DNA of 64,000 bases, taken from contig NZ_CP016442.1 of NCBI RefSeq assembly GCF_001742165.1, forward strand, positions 1,612,001 through 1,676,000. Reading direction: 5' to 3'. Positions 29,818-39,455 of the stretch are shown here, piece after piece. The position numbers and the translations under genes are program-made. The notes beneath the pieces were generated by a model that had not been told where the DNA came from, searched no databases, and worked only from the letters and a program-made list of their open reading frames with translations. Each line of letters opens with the position of its first letter. The first letter of the stretch is position 1. Source of the stretch: Burkholderia stabilis (GTDB lineage Bacteria > Pseudomonadota > Gammaproteobacteria > Burkholderiales > Burkholderiaceae).

Positions 29818-29844
29818 TCCGCTGTCCATTTTTCGAGCGATCCC

Positions 29845-30948
29845 ATGCTCAGCTTCGCGTCCGGCTTCATCGTCTCTCTGCTCGTCACGCTGTTCATCGT
29901 GCGCTATGCGCACCTTCACGAGAAATTCTCGGTCGACAGCGATCTGGCCGGCGTGCAGAAATTCCACGTGCGGCCCGTGCCGCGGGTCGGGGGCATCGGG
30001 ATCCTCGCAGGCGTCGTCGCATCGGCGCTGCTGCTGACGCAGCGCTATCCGACGATCGCCGGCAGCATTCTCGGCATCGTCGCCTGCGGGCTGCCGGCTT
30101 TCCTGTCCGGCCTCGTCGAGGACCTGACCAAGCGCGTGTCGCCGCGCGCGCGGCTGCTCTGCACGATGGGCGCCGCCGCACTCGCGTTCTGGGTGATGAA
30201 CATCGCGGTCACGCGCATCAGCGTCCCGCCGCTCGATTTCCTGCTCGGCTACGTCGCCATTTCGGCGTTCGTCACCGTGCTCGCGGTCGCGGCGCTCGCG
30301 AATGCGATCAACATCATCGACGGCTTCAACGGGCTCGCATCGATGGTCAGCTTCATGATGTTCGCGTCGCTCGCGTACGTGGCGTTCCAGGTCGGTGACC
30401 CGGTCGTGATGTCCGCGTCGATCATCATGATGGGCGCCGTGCTCGGCTTCTTCCTGTGGAATTTCCCGGCCGGGCTGATCTTTCTCGGCGACGGCGGCGC
30501 GTATTTCATCGGCTTCATGCTCGCGGAACTCGCGATCATGCTGGTGATGCGCAACCGCGAAGTATCCGCGTGGTATCCGGTACTGCTGTTCATGTACCCG
30601 ATCTTCGAGACCTGCTTCTCGATCTACCGGAAGAAATTCATCCGCGGGATGTCGCCCGGCATTCCGGACGGCGTGCACCTGCACATGCTCGTGTACAAGC
30701 GGCTGATGCGCTGGGCCGTCGGCACGAAGCACGCGCACGACCTGACGCGCCGCAATTCGCTGACGTCGCCGTACCTGTGGCTGCTGTGCCTCGTCGCAGT
30801 GATCCCCGCAACGCTGTTCTGGCGGCACACGGTGCACCTGTTCGTGTTCGTCGTGCTGTTCGCGCTGACGTACGTGTGGCTGTATCTCAGCATCGTGCGC
30901 TTTCGTGCGCCGCGCTGGATGGTGGTGCGCAAGCACCGGCCCCACTGA
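29845..30948 (+). CDS. Polyprenyl-phosphate sugar-1-phosphate transferase (MraY/WecA family)
   Basis: A 367-residue polytopic membrane enzyme. It should transfer a HexNAc-1-phosphate from a UDP-sugar to undecaprenyl phosphate, the first step of a lipid-linked glycan. The family aspartates appear as E92-D93, N153-x-x-N-x-x-D159 and FLGDGG at 213-218, with the H278/H280 pair near the cytoplasmic loop. E92 replaces the first Asp of the usual DD pair, and the DGFNG block replaces DGLDG, so it is a divergent member. It is the only initiating enzyme of the plus-strand block. Confidence 0.85.
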   Translation: MLSFASGFIVSLLVTLFIVRYAHLHEKFSVDSDLAGVQKFHVRPVPRVGGIGILAGVVASALLLTQRYPTIAGSILGIVACGLPAFLSGLVEDLTKRVSPRARLLCTMGAAALAFWVMNIAVTRISVPPLDFLLGYVAISAFVTVLAVAALANAINIIDGFNGLASMVSFMMFASLAYVAFQVGDPVVMSASIIMMGAVLGFFLWNFPAGLIFLGDGGAYFIGFMLAELAIMLVMRNREVSAWYPVLLFMYPIFETCFSIYRKKFIRGMSPGIPDGVHLHMLVYKRLMRWAVGTKHAHDLTRRNSLTSPYLWLLCLVAVIPATLFWRHTVHLFVFVVLFALTYVWLYLSIVRFRAPRWMVVRKHRPH

Positions 30949-31066
30949 TCGTCCGCACTGCGACGCACATTTGAATGGTGGATTTCCACAATCCCACGAA
31001 CACCTGACATCGCCTAACATGAAGCCCCGCTGAAACGACACTCAGGGGCACGGAGACACTATCGGG

Positions 31067-32086
31067 ATGGATAGACGAGTAGACGCATTGCGTGTGGTTG
31101 CCTGCTTCATGGTCGTGCTGCTGCACGTGTCCAGCGAAAGCTTCGTGAAGTACAGCGCCACGTGGAATGCATCGAACTGCTACGAATCGCTGTCGCGCGC
31201 GTGCGTGCCGATTTTCTTCATGATTTCCGGCGCCAACCTGCTCAGGAAAACCGAGCCGCTCGGCACGTTCCTGTCGAAGCGGGTGCTGCGCGTGCTTCCC
31301 CCGCTCGTTTTCTGGTCCACGTTCTATCTGTGGTGGCTCAGCTTCAACAACGTGCACACCGGGAACTGGATACTGGCGATCCTCGCCGGCCCGACCATGT
31401 TTCATCTGTGGTTCTTCTACGTCATCTTCGGCATCTACCTGGTCGTGCCGGCCATGCGTCGCTTCTATCAAAGCGCATCGCAATCCGAGCGGGTGTGGCT
31501 GCTTGCCGTCTGGTTCGTGACTGCATCGCTTTACCCTACCTTGCAGGCACTGCTGGCCGGGCGCGAAGATGACCTGATCGCCAAGTGGGGGACCGGGAGC
31601 GTCTACGATCCGTCCTACTATGGCATGTATGCAGGCTTCCTGGTTCTCGGTGCCTGTCTTGCGGAACGCAAGGGGAATGTCGCCACCGGATTGGCGCTCT
31701 TCGCAGTATCCGTGGTGGCCACCGTGCTCGCCACCATTTGGGAATCACATCTCCACGGAGTGCCCAACCCGTTCTTCCAGCTCTACCTGTCGCCACTCGT
31801 CGTGATCGCGGCATGCGGCCTGTTCCATGCGTTCATGGGTGTGGATGCGGGGAAATCGTCGGCGCTGCTGAATACCGTATCCGGATGCACGCTCGGCATC
31901 TACGGATTGCATCCGTTCCTGATCGATCCGTTTGCGAAACACCTGGGACTGCTGCAGCTGACCGGATGGCCGTTGATCGATCCGCTGCTGGCCACGCTGC
32001 TCATATTCGGTACAGCGCTCGCGATCATTGCATTCCTGCGCTGGATTCCGCTGTTCGGGCGCCAGCCGCTTCGCATCGTCATCTGA
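31067..32086 (+). CDS. Membrane O-acyltransferase (acyltransferase-3 family)
   Basis: A 339-residue integral membrane protein with about ten hydrophobic helices. The N-terminal pattern R-x-D-x-L-R (4-9) and the conserved H20 identify the acyltransferase-3/OafA family, which O-acetylates surface polysaccharides. The R-K-rich loop around LLRKTEP and FLSKRVLRVLPPLVFW is also typical. Base composition is visibly less GC-rich than the genes on either side, suggesting separate acquisition. It starts 119 bases after the preceding gene and converges with the dehydratase gene. Confidence 0.88.
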   Translation: MDRRVDALRVVACFMVVLLHVSSESFVKYSATWNASNCYESLSRACVPIFFMISGANLLRKTEPLGTFLSKRVLRVLPPLVFWSTFYLWWLSFNNVHTGNWILAILAGPTMFHLWFFYVIFGIYLVVPAMRRFYQSASQSERVWLLAVWFVTASLYPTLQALLAGREDDLIAKWGTGSVYDPSYYGMYAGFLVLGACLAERKGNVATGLALFAVSVVATVLATIWESHLHGVPNPFFQLYLSPLVVIAACGLFHAFMGVDAGKSSALLNTVSGCTLGIYGLHPFLIDPFAKHLGLLQLTGWPLIDPLLATLLIFGTALAIIAFLRWIPLFGRQPLRIVI

Positions 32087-32115
32087 TCGAGCGGAGCAAC
32101 GGACACCCTGCAACG

Positions 32116-32153
32116 AAAAACGCGACCTGCACCGGGTTGCGCGCAGATCGCGT
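32116..32153 (-). terminator. Terminator at the end of the O-antigen locus
   Basis: Read on the minus strand, an 11-bp stem (ACGCGATCTGC with GCAGGTCGCGT, one G-T pair) is followed by five T residues, 51 bases after the dehydratase stop. Confidence 0.65.
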
Positions 32154-32203
32154 CGTCATGAATGGTTCGCCGTTACCGGCGCAATGCGTCCCCGGCCCGC
32201 CCG

Positions 32204-34084
32204 TCAAATCCGCGATGCAGCACGAGCGGGTACGCTGTGCAGGACCGGCGCGCTGGACGACTGATATTCGGACACCCATCTCCGCAAATCGCGCCGCACT
32301 TCGTCATCGCTCAGGACGCGATGCTGCATCAGCCACGGCAGCAGTTCGTCGAGCAGGTTGTCCGGCACCTCGCGCGCACGCGCGATCCGCAGCTTCGGAT
32401 GGGGCGTGCGGGTCGTCGTCTCGTCGTCCGCGAGCAGTTCCTCGTAGAGCTTTTCGCCCGGGCGCAGCCCGGTGAACTCGATGCGAATCTGCTCTTCGGA
32501 GAAGCCGTAAAGACGAATCAGGTCACGGGCAAGATCCACGATCTTCACCGGCTGCCCCATGTCGAGGATGAATATCTCGCCGCCGCGCCCCATGCTCGAT
32601 GCCTGCAGCACAAGTTGCGACGCTTCCGGAATCGTCATGAATAAGCGCGTGATCTCCGGGTGCGTCACCGTCACCGGGCCGCCCTTCGAGATCTGCTGCT
32701 GAAACTTCGGGATCACGCTACCCGCGCTGCCGAGCACGTTGCCGAACCGGACGGTTTCGAACTGCGTGCGCTGGCTCGTCTGCTGAAGCGCCTGGCACGC
32801 CATCTCGGCCAAGCGCTTGCTGGCGCCCATCACATTGGTCGGATTGACGGCCTTGTCCGTCGATATCAGCACGAAGTGGCGCACGTCGTGCCGAATCGCC
32901 GCACGCGCGACGCGATACGTTCCGAGCACGTTGTTGCGCAACGCCTGCCACGCGTTGTGCTCCTCCATCAACGGCACGTGCTTGTAGGCGGCCGCATGGA
33001 ACACGATGTGCGGTGCGTAGCGCGACATCAACTGATCGAGCAGCAGCGAATCCTTCGCGTCGCCGATGATCGGCACGACCTGCTGATCGGGAAAGCGCTC
33101 GCGCAATTCCTCCGTCAGCCGATACATCGCATACTCGGACAGGTCGAACGCAATCAGTTGCGCCGGCGAGAAACGCAGGATCTGCCGGCACAATTCCGAA
33201 CCGATCGAGCCACCCGCCCCCGTCACCATCACGACCCTGCCATGCAGCAACGCCTCGACGTGCGGCGTGTCGATCGTCACCGCATCGCGACCGAGCAGGT
33301 CTTCGAGGTCGATATTCCGAACCTGCGACAGAAAGCCCTGCCCCGGCATCAGCGCAGTCAGCGCCGGCAGCACCATCGCCTTCACGCCGGCGCGCACGCA
33401 CTGCGTGGCAACCCGGCGCTGCACTTCAACCGGCGTGGAAGGCAGCGCAATGATCGCGTGCTCCGCCTTGGTGAACTCCGCCCAGTGATTCAACTCGCCG
33501 ATCGCGCCCAGCACCTTGTAGCCGTAAATTTCGCGCCCTCGCTTGGCCGGATCGTCGTCGAGCAGGCCGACAAGCCGCCACTCGCCGGAGCGGGACAGTT
33601 CGCGCGCGAGGCTGGCACCCGCCGTCCCCGCACCGAGCACGAGCACCGGCTTGCCTTTGCCGACGAGCCCGCCGTACAGATAGAACTCCTTGCTCGCGCG
33701 ATACAGCGCGCGCGCGCCCCCCATCGCCAGGAACAGGAGCACCGGCGACAGAACAAGGGCGGAACGGGGAATGATGGGCGTCGGCTGCAGCATGACGGCA
33801 CCGATCATCACGATCAGTCCGCCGCCGATAACGGCTTTCGAGATGCGCAGAAGGTCGGGAAGGCTCGCGAAGACCCACAACCCGCGGTACAGGCCGAAAC
33901 AATGGAACATCAACCCGTAGATCGGCAGCACCCATGCGAGCGCATCGAACGCGCCCGTGAGAAAGTCGGCGGGGACGCTTCCATTGAATCGAACTACGTA
34001 CGCAGTCAGCCAAGCGCCTGCAACCGCAATCAGGTCGAACAGAAAAGCGCTCAACGACTGCCACGACGCCTTGAAACGAAACAT
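32204..34084 (-). CDS. Membrane nucleotide-sugar 4,6-dehydratase (WbpM/PglF type)
   Basis: A 626-residue protein with about four N-terminal membrane helices (to ~130), a middle Rossmann domain (G151-x-G-x-x-G156) and a C-terminal SDR domain starting TGAGGSIG at 288. In place of the usual YxxxK it has M419-x3-K423 after STDK at 408-411, the hallmark of WbpM/FlaA1-type dehydratases. Such large members convert UDP-GlcNAc to the 4-keto-6-deoxy sugar used for D-FucNAc or D-QuiNAc. I start at MFRFKAS (ATG 34084); the frame continues 35 codons upstream without helix or family support. It is the last gene of the minus-strand locus. Confidence 0.9.
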   Translation of the reverse strand: MFRFKASWQSLSAFLFDLIAVAGAWLTAYVVRFNGSVPADFLTGAFDALAWVLPIYGLMFHCFGLYRGLWVFASLPDLLRISKAVIGGGLIVMIGAVMLQPTPIIPRSALVLSPVLLFLAMGGARALYRASKEFYLYGGLVGKGKPVLVLGAGTAGASLARELSRSGEWRLVGLLDDDPAKRGREIYGYKVLGAIGELNHWAEFTKAEHAIIALPSTPVEVQRRVATQCVRAGVKAMVLPALTALMPGQGFLSQVRNIDLEDLLGRDAVTIDTPHVEALLHGRVVMVTGAGGSIGSELCRQILRFSPAQLIAFDLSEYAMYRLTEELRERFPDQQVVPIIGDAKDSLLLDQLMSRYAPHIVFHAAAYKHVPLMEEHNAWQALRNNVLGTYRVARAAIRHDVRHFVLISTDKAVNPTNVMGASKRLAEMACQALQQTSQRTQFETVRFGNVLGSAGSVIPKFQQQISKGGPVTVTHPEITRLFMTIPEASQLVLQASSMGRGGEIFILDMGQPVKIVDLARDLIRLYGFSEEQIRIEFTGLRPGEKLYEELLADDETTTRTPHPKLRIARAREVPDNLLDELLPWLMQHRVLSDDEVRRDLRRWVSEYQSSSAPVLHSVPARAASRI

Positions 34085-34494
34085 CGACGGAGACCTCGAA
34101 GAAATTTTGCGGCGCTGCCTCGCAAATGCACCAACCGCCAGGGCCAGTGGCATGAAACAGCGACGAACCCATACCGGTCGATCGAACAACCACGCACTAC
34201 GCCATCGTGGCGGGCACGCCGAGGTGGCAACACGGCGACCATTATGCCGTCAACGACCGGGGCTTCCAATACACCGCCCGGCGTCGCTGGGCCGACGGCC
34301 GAACTGCGCATCGCAGCAAAACGCGGCGATACGCCTGAAACTCGATGCAGGCGAAACCGCCGCCGGTTACCGCAACGGCATCCGGCGCAGCACGGATGTC
34401 GCAGCGCAATATTGCGCCCGTTCGTTCAGCTTCCTTTCGTCGACACCGGCCCACGGGAAAGCACATGCAGGCACGGCCCGATCACGACCGCACG
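34085..34494. other. Intergenic gap, no gene seen
   Basis: These 410 bases separate two minus-strand genes. Open frames here are short and do not resemble proteins. No repeat or clear promoter is visible; it may be decayed sequence from a lost gene. Confidence 0.5.
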
Positions 34495-36768
34495 TCAGCT
34501 TCGAATCACTTCGTGCAACGGTCGCTTCGACAGCAAGCGCTTGACTGCACGTTTCATCCGATGCGGAATCAGCCTGGACATCGCTTGCGTACGCGGATCC
34601 GTATAAATGCCCCAAAGCACCCGCAGGAAACGCTCACGCACACCATGGACGACGATTTCCTGCACGGCCAGCAGCGCATCGAGGGCTGCCACCATCTCCG
34701 TGCGATCCACCGGCCCTCTGGCCGTACCCGCATCGCGCACGTACTGCTGCTCGTAATGGTTCGCACACGGCAGTTCGCCGCCGAACGCCGGCGCACGCGA
34801 TTGCCCGCCGCGCTCGAGTGTCGTCAACAGCGACTCGACGGCCGCCAGCAACGCCTCGGCCGTCGGCGGATGCGGCAACAGCGCCGTCCGCTCCAGCCCT
34901 GCGAGGCGCTCCGGAAACGCGCCGATGCTCGGTGCGACGATCGGCAGCCCGCTTGCCAGTGCGGAACTGAGCGTATAGCTGTAAGTCTCGGGCCACTGCG
35001 CCGGGAACGCGATCAGGTCGCACGACTCGCTGTCGATCAACTCGCCGATTCGCTCGCTGTCGTACGGCCCGGTGGTCTTGACGCCCTGGAGCGGACGATA
35101 TGCATATCCGATCAGCGTGAACCCGACTTTCGACTGCCGGGACGCGGCAAGTGCTGCCGCGGCCTCGAGCAGATCGGCCCCCTTTTCGCGGCTCAACGCA
35201 CCCAGCACGCCGATCGTGTACTTCGTCTTCGGGATGAAGGGTCGATGCGGCCGGTCGTGCTGCGCCATATCCTCGGGATGGTAGGCAAGCAGCGGGGTGC
35301 GGACCTCGAAGAAGCGTCCGAACAACTCGAACGTCGAGTGCGACGGAAAAATCACCCGCTCGCACGCAGCCAGGAATCCTCGATACTGCTCGCGCCAGGC
35401 CTCGCGGGTGGTTCCCTTCGGCAACGGATACAGCGGGTTGTGGGCCTTGTCCAGCTCAACGGGATCGAACACGCCGCGCTCGTCCGTCAGCGTCGGATTA
35501 CCGTTGATCAGGTAAAAATCATGAACCGTGAAAATCTGACGGGCGCCCAGCGATGCACCCAGCGTCAGGTAATCCGTGGGCAGGCCGAGCACATGATGGT
35601 AATGGACCAGATCGACCCCGACCGACTTCAGGAACGACAGCAGCAACGCAAGGCCCTGCTGCGCGTCGACCGAGATCCGCATCGACGAATCCGCATCCCA
35701 CGCGCCGATCGATACCAGTCTCCCGCCATCTTCCGGCCGAAGCACGAGCGACACGAGTCGCCCTTCGGTGCGCTGTGCCAGGTCCTTGATATGCTGTTCG
35801 ACGCCGCCACCCAATCCATGCGACACGTGCAGCACGATCGGGAGCCGCCGGACGCGCACCAGGTCGAAATAGCGTTGCAGCCGTGCGCCGCGCAGTTCGT
35901 CCTTCGCAACGTAGGATTGAACGTCGGCGTGGTAGTTCGGATAGCGGCGATCGAGCGTCTGATCCGCGTGGCGGATACGCTCCGTTCGCTGATCGCCGAA
36001 ACTCACACCGCCGCGGTGATGAACGTAGAGATTGGGCGAAATATAGCTTTTCCAGCCCTTGCGCAGCGCGCGCTGACAAAAGTCATTCTCTTCGCCGTAG
36101 CCGGTACCAAACGACTTCTCGTCCAGTTCGCCGACCTCGTCCAGGCACCGGCGCTTGATGTACATGCAGAATCCGATGCCGGTCGGTGCGTCGACAGGGT
36201 TCAGACGCACGGCCCGGAACGCTTCGTCGACCTGCTCGAGATCGAGCTGCAGTGGGCTGGCATTCTCGGCGACGAAATTGGGGAACGACGAGATCGTCGT
36301 GTTGTTCGACAGCGGCGTCACGGTTCCCGCGTCGGCGAGCATCTCCGCGTCCTCAACGATCCGCTCGAGCCACTGGTCCGGCAGGATGACATCGTTGTTC
36401 AGCAGGATGACGTCCGCGCCGGCATCGTAACGAATGCCACGATTGGCGGTCTTCACGAAACCCAGGTTGACGTCATTGCGAAGCACCACGAGTTTTTCGC
36501 CCCACCGCTGTGCCTCGCTTGCCAGCGTGTCGTCCATCCCGGCATCCGGCGAGGCATCGTTGATGGCGACCAGCCGTGCATCGGGATGGCGCATCACGGC
36601 CGGCATCGCGGATGCCAGACATGCTCGCGTCAATTCACAATCCCGATACACCGGCACGACGACCACGACTGGGGCCGACTGGGATGCGGCGTTGCGGGTC
36701 ACAGACGAGGTAGAAAGCGTGTCAGTCACGATTGGTAAGGCGTTCCAAGCTTGAAAATTCAGGCGCAT
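34495..36768 (-). CDS. Two-domain glycosyltransferase (GT2 + GT4 fusion)
   Basis: A 757-residue protein with two catalytic modules. Residues ~30-270 form a GT2 domain: PVVVVVPVYRD, then LLNNDVILPDQW with the metal-binding Asp, and GYGEENDFCQRA as the acceptor/base region. Residues ~310-700 form a GT-B, GT4-like domain beginning LPIVLHVSHGLGGGVEQH and containing GVLGALSREKGADLLEAA. It could add two sugars in sequence, as polymerising O-antigen glycosyltransferases do. ATG 36768 is used; a GTG at 36729 would remove 13 residues and neither start has a clear ribosome site. Confidence 0.88.
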   Translation of the reverse strand: MRLNFQAWNALPIVTDTLSTSSVTRNAASQSAPVVVVVPVYRDCELTRACLASAMPAVMRHPDARLVAINDASPDAGMDDTLASEAQRWGEKLVVLRNDVNLGFVKTANRGIRYDAGADVILLNNDVILPDQWLERIVEDAEMLADAGTVTPLSNNTTISSFPNFVAENASPLQLDLEQVDEAFRAVRLNPVDAPTGIGFCMYIKRRCLDEVGELDEKSFGTGYGEENDFCQRALRKGWKSYISPNLYVHHRGGVSFGDQRTERIRHADQTLDRRYPNYHADVQSYVAKDELRGARLQRYFDLVRVRRLPIVLHVSHGLGGGVEQHIKDLAQRTEGRLVSLVLRPEDGGRLVSIGAWDADSSMRISVDAQQGLALLLSFLKSVGVDLVHYHHVLGLPTDYLTLGASLGARQIFTVHDFYLINGNPTLTDERGVFDPVELDKAHNPLYPLPKGTTREAWREQYRGFLAACERVIFPSHSTFELFGRFFEVRTPLLAYHPEDMAQHDRPHRPFIPKTKYTIGVLGALSREKGADLLEAAAALAASRQSKVGFTLIGYAYRPLQGVKTTGPYDSERIGELIDSESCDLIAFPAQWPETYSYTLSSALASGLPIVAPSIGAFPERLAGLERTALLPHPPTAEALLAAVESLLTTLERGGQSRAPAFGGELPCANHYEQQYVRDAGTARGPVDRTEMVAALDALLAVQEIVVHGVRERFLRVLWGIYTDPRTQAMSRLIPHRMKRAVKRLLSKRPLHEVIRS

Positions 36769-37233
36769 TCCGGTCCGATGCGCGATCGCGCGTATGCGTC
36801 GTCGGCCATCGGCCCGGTGATATGCGCCGCGACGACGGCTCGGGAACACGATGTATCGGCATATCGGGCATCAACCGGCCGCGATTGCCCTGGGCGGCGC
36901 AGCCGCCGGCAAGATTGTGCGCGGCCACGACGCGACCGCGCATTGCGACACGAATCGCAAGACAGAAGTCTCTCATCATTGACACCCCCGGATGCTACAA
37001 AATGCAACATCACGAGGCGCGTCGCAGTACGAGATAGATGCGACCCCATTTTAAAACGAGTACCGGCGCTTGATGAAGCCCGGTGTCGCAGCTTGCCAAC
37101 ACGCTGAAGCACTGCCCTCGGGCCCCGATTCATGCCCCACCGATGCGTTACGGCAATCGGCCCGCCGACACCGTGCGTTGCAGTCGGAATCGTCAAACGA
37201 TATCCGGTGCGCGGCGCGGGTCGTTGATCCGGA
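36769..37233. other. Intergenic gap, no gene seen
   Basis: These 465 bases lie upstream of the fused glycosyltransferase. An AT-rich TTTTAAAAT string near 37050 could be part of a minus-strand promoter but lacks a -35 partner. No supported coding frame. Confidence 0.5.
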
Positions 37234-38223
37234 TCAGGACCACCCGTTGCGATGCCGTTGAAGTACGACCTCCGCCGACGCGCCGACTGCGACGACGTTG
37301 TCGAAACGGCGCAGATAGTTTTCGAGCGCACCGAAGTTGATGATCGAGTTGCGCAGGATCGCCGGGGGCGTCAGGCTTTCTTCGGCGATCAGCTGAAGCG
37401 GAACGACGATCATGTTGCGCTTGGGCACGTAATTGATCTTCCAGCTGAGCTCCGAGAACATGACGTCCGCGATGATGACGTCGCCATCCTGAAACTCGAA
37501 GTCGTTCGGCACGCCATCGGAAATCAGCACGAGCCGCGGTTGCCGCTCGACCGATGCATCGATGATCGAGTAGAACGCGCCGTACACCTTCGAACCCGAC
37601 GCGTGATAGTTCTCGCAAACCACGTGGATGGCGTTGGCGAATTCGTGCGGCTCCCAGCCCGACCGATGATTCTGCAGTTCCGAATGGGGAACACCTTCCC
37701 ACGACACGGATTCCGTGTAGTGCTGCGGCATGAAGCCCAACGGCGTGAATATCACGACCTGCTTGCGTGCGACCCGCAGCGCCTGATCCAGCAGCTTCTG
37801 ACCGTCTTCCTTTTCCAGATGCTCGATCACGTCGAGCATGAATACCGTGTCGGTGCTCTTGTCGAGCGCGCCCTTGAAGTATTCGAGACCGTCGACGCAA
37901 TACACGACCTTGTCCGGGTAGCTGGCAACGAGCTTCTCGGCATACGGACGATGCGGCTCGACGAGCACATGGACGGAGCAATCGAGCATCCGTTGCGGGC
38001 GCACGCCCGGCCCGATGTCCAGACAGACATCCGCCGGCTTCAGCAGGCTGGTCGCCACGCGATGCAGCGCATCATGACTGCAATGGAGCGTCTGCCCGTA
38101 TTCGACATCGTTCACCGTCCGGACATCGATACGCGAACCACCGAGGAAGTATCGAAGCTGGTTGGCCTGATTCTTCAGAATCTTGTTTTCGACAACCAGG
38201 GATTCCAGGGTCATGTTGCTCAT
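37234..38223 (-). CDS. SAM-dependent methyltransferase with C-terminal extension
   Basis: A 329-residue protein. A short predicted helix or coiled segment (5-27) precedes a class I methyltransferase core with LDIGPGVRP at 68-76, an acidic motif II ending VEPHRP, and MLDVIEHLEK at 129-138. About 110 C-terminal residues form a further domain that I cannot name. In this setting it may methylate a sugar of the O chain or its non-reducing end. Its ATG overlaps the stop of the upstream glycosyltransferase by four bases. Confidence 0.8.
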   Translation of the reverse strand: MSNMTLESLVVENKILKNQANQLRYFLGGSRIDVRTVNDVEYGQTLHCSHDALHRVATSLLKPADVCLDIGPGVRPQRMLDCSVHVLVEPHRPYAEKLVASYPDKVVYCVDGLEYFKGALDKSTDTVFMLDVIEHLEKEDGQKLLDQALRVARKQVVIFTPLGFMPQHYTESVSWEGVPHSELQNHRSGWEPHEFANAIHVVCENYHASGSKVYGAFYSIIDASVERQPRLVLISDGVPNDFEFQDGDVIIADVMFSELSWKINYVPKRNMIVVPLQLIAEESLTPPAILRNSIINFGALENYLRRFDNVVAVGASAEVVLQRHRNGWS

Positions 38224-39455
38224 ACGTGTTGCACCAGAAAGTCACGAAATGGAACGAGTTCGGATGAATACGAGAATTGCTCGCTGAGGATTTTCCGCGC
38301 CGTTTCATGGCGTTGCCGCCGGTGCGCGGGCGTCGCCTCCATGATCGACCGGATGAACGCGTCGGTCCCTTCCGCGATCGAGCCGTTGTGATAATGCGCC
38401 CCGTAGTGCTGGCGATAGAACACGTCCGGCGAAGCCCCTTCCCGGGCCCACGACATGATCGGCAGACCGGCCGCGAGGTAGACGCGGGATTTCGACGGGA
38501 ACGACAGCGTGGAAGTCTCGATAAAGCGCTCCTCGGTCGGATACGGCAACAATGCGAGATCCCATTTCGCGATTCGCGTGACGAGCTCGTCGCGCGGCAA
38601 CGCACCGTGTGCGATGAGCTGATAGCCCGGGTTCGTCGCAGACGGATTGCCGTAACCGAAATAATGCAGCACCAGCGACTTGCCCATCGCGAGCAACGTG
38701 CGCGAGAGCACGTTGAGCAATGCATCCAGTTCCGCATTCGAGTAGAACTGGCCGACGAACACCGCATGTACGGACTTCGGGTCGGACAACAGGACCAGGT
38801 CCTGGTTGTCATCGGCCGGATCGTCGAAGAAGTTGTCGATACGAATGCTGTGCTTGCCCTCGCTCGTCAGTCGTGCTTTCCATGCATCGCTCGGCACCAG
38901 ATTCAGGATCGCACGCCGCTCGAGCCGGTCCAGCAGCCTGCGCATCAGGCCGTGAAGCTGCCGCGGATGGCCGCGGTGCGTCATCCACCAGGCAAGCGGA
39001 TCCCACTGGTGGACGATGAACTTCTTGCCGGACACCCACGCGGCAACCGTGTAGCACAGCACGGTCTTCTCGCCCTGCACCACGAACCAGACTACGCGCG
39101 ACGGTGAATGGCGCAGATTGAGGCCGAGCCGGACGCCGATCAGCGCCGTCTTGGCCATCCACATCATCATGCGCACGACGAGCCCTAACCGGTGCAGCAG
39201 CGCCGAACGCTCGCCGATCCGCTTCGTCAGGCGGGCGATTCGCAGCCAGATGCCGCCCAGCTGGAAGCCGAACACGCGGGCGACCATGCAGTTCTCCGGA
39301 ACGGCGATGTGCCCCGGAAGACCTGAATGATTGACCCAGAAGAACTCGAACCGGGCGTCGGGTATCGACGAAATGATCCGGTGCAGCACCTGTCCAGCGG
39401 TATAGCTGGAATCAGGTGGTACGTCGGACACTATGGGAATACTCAACTTCTTCAT
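38220..39455 (-). CDS. Glycosyltransferase-like protein, GT-B fold
   Basis: A 411-residue protein starting MKKLSIPIVSDVPPDS. It has a GT-B layout: an N-terminal half containing amphipathic, basic helices around 110-140, and a C-terminal half with AVFVGQFYSNAELDALL and then PSKSRVYLAAGLPIMSW, resembling GT4-type donor binding. The donor is unknown. Its start lies 44 bases inside the end of the preceding gene, and its stop overlaps the methyltransferase start, so all three are translationally coupled. CCGGA upstream of ATG 39455 is an acceptable ribosome site. Confidence 0.72.
   Translation of the reverse strand: MKKLSIPIVSDVPPDSSYTAGQVLHRIISSIPDARFEFFWVNHSGLPGHIAVPENCMVARVFGFQLGGIWLRIARLTKRIGERSALLHRLGLVVRMMMWMAKTALIGVRLGLNLRHSPSRVVWFVVQGEKTVLCYTVAAWVSGKKFIVHQWDPLAWWMTHRGHPRQLHGLMRRLLDRLERRAILNLVPSDAWKARLTSEGKHSIRIDNFFDDPADDNQDLVLLSDPKSVHAVFVGQFYSNAELDALLNVLSRTLLAMGKSLVLHYFGYGNPSATNPGYQLIAHGALPRDELVTRIAKWDLALLPYPTEERFIETSTLSFPSKSRVYLAAGLPIMSWAREGASPDVFYRQHYGAHYHNGSIAEGTDAFIRSIMEATPAHRRQRHETARKILSEQFSYSSELVPFRDFLVQHV

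Noticed and set aside
29813..29818. Plus-strand TATAAT overlapping the galE stop codon as a promoter for the next gene
   Set aside because: No -35 hexamer at 15-19 bases, and the downstream gene is only 27 bases away in the same operon; the string is mostly explained by the Val-stop codons.
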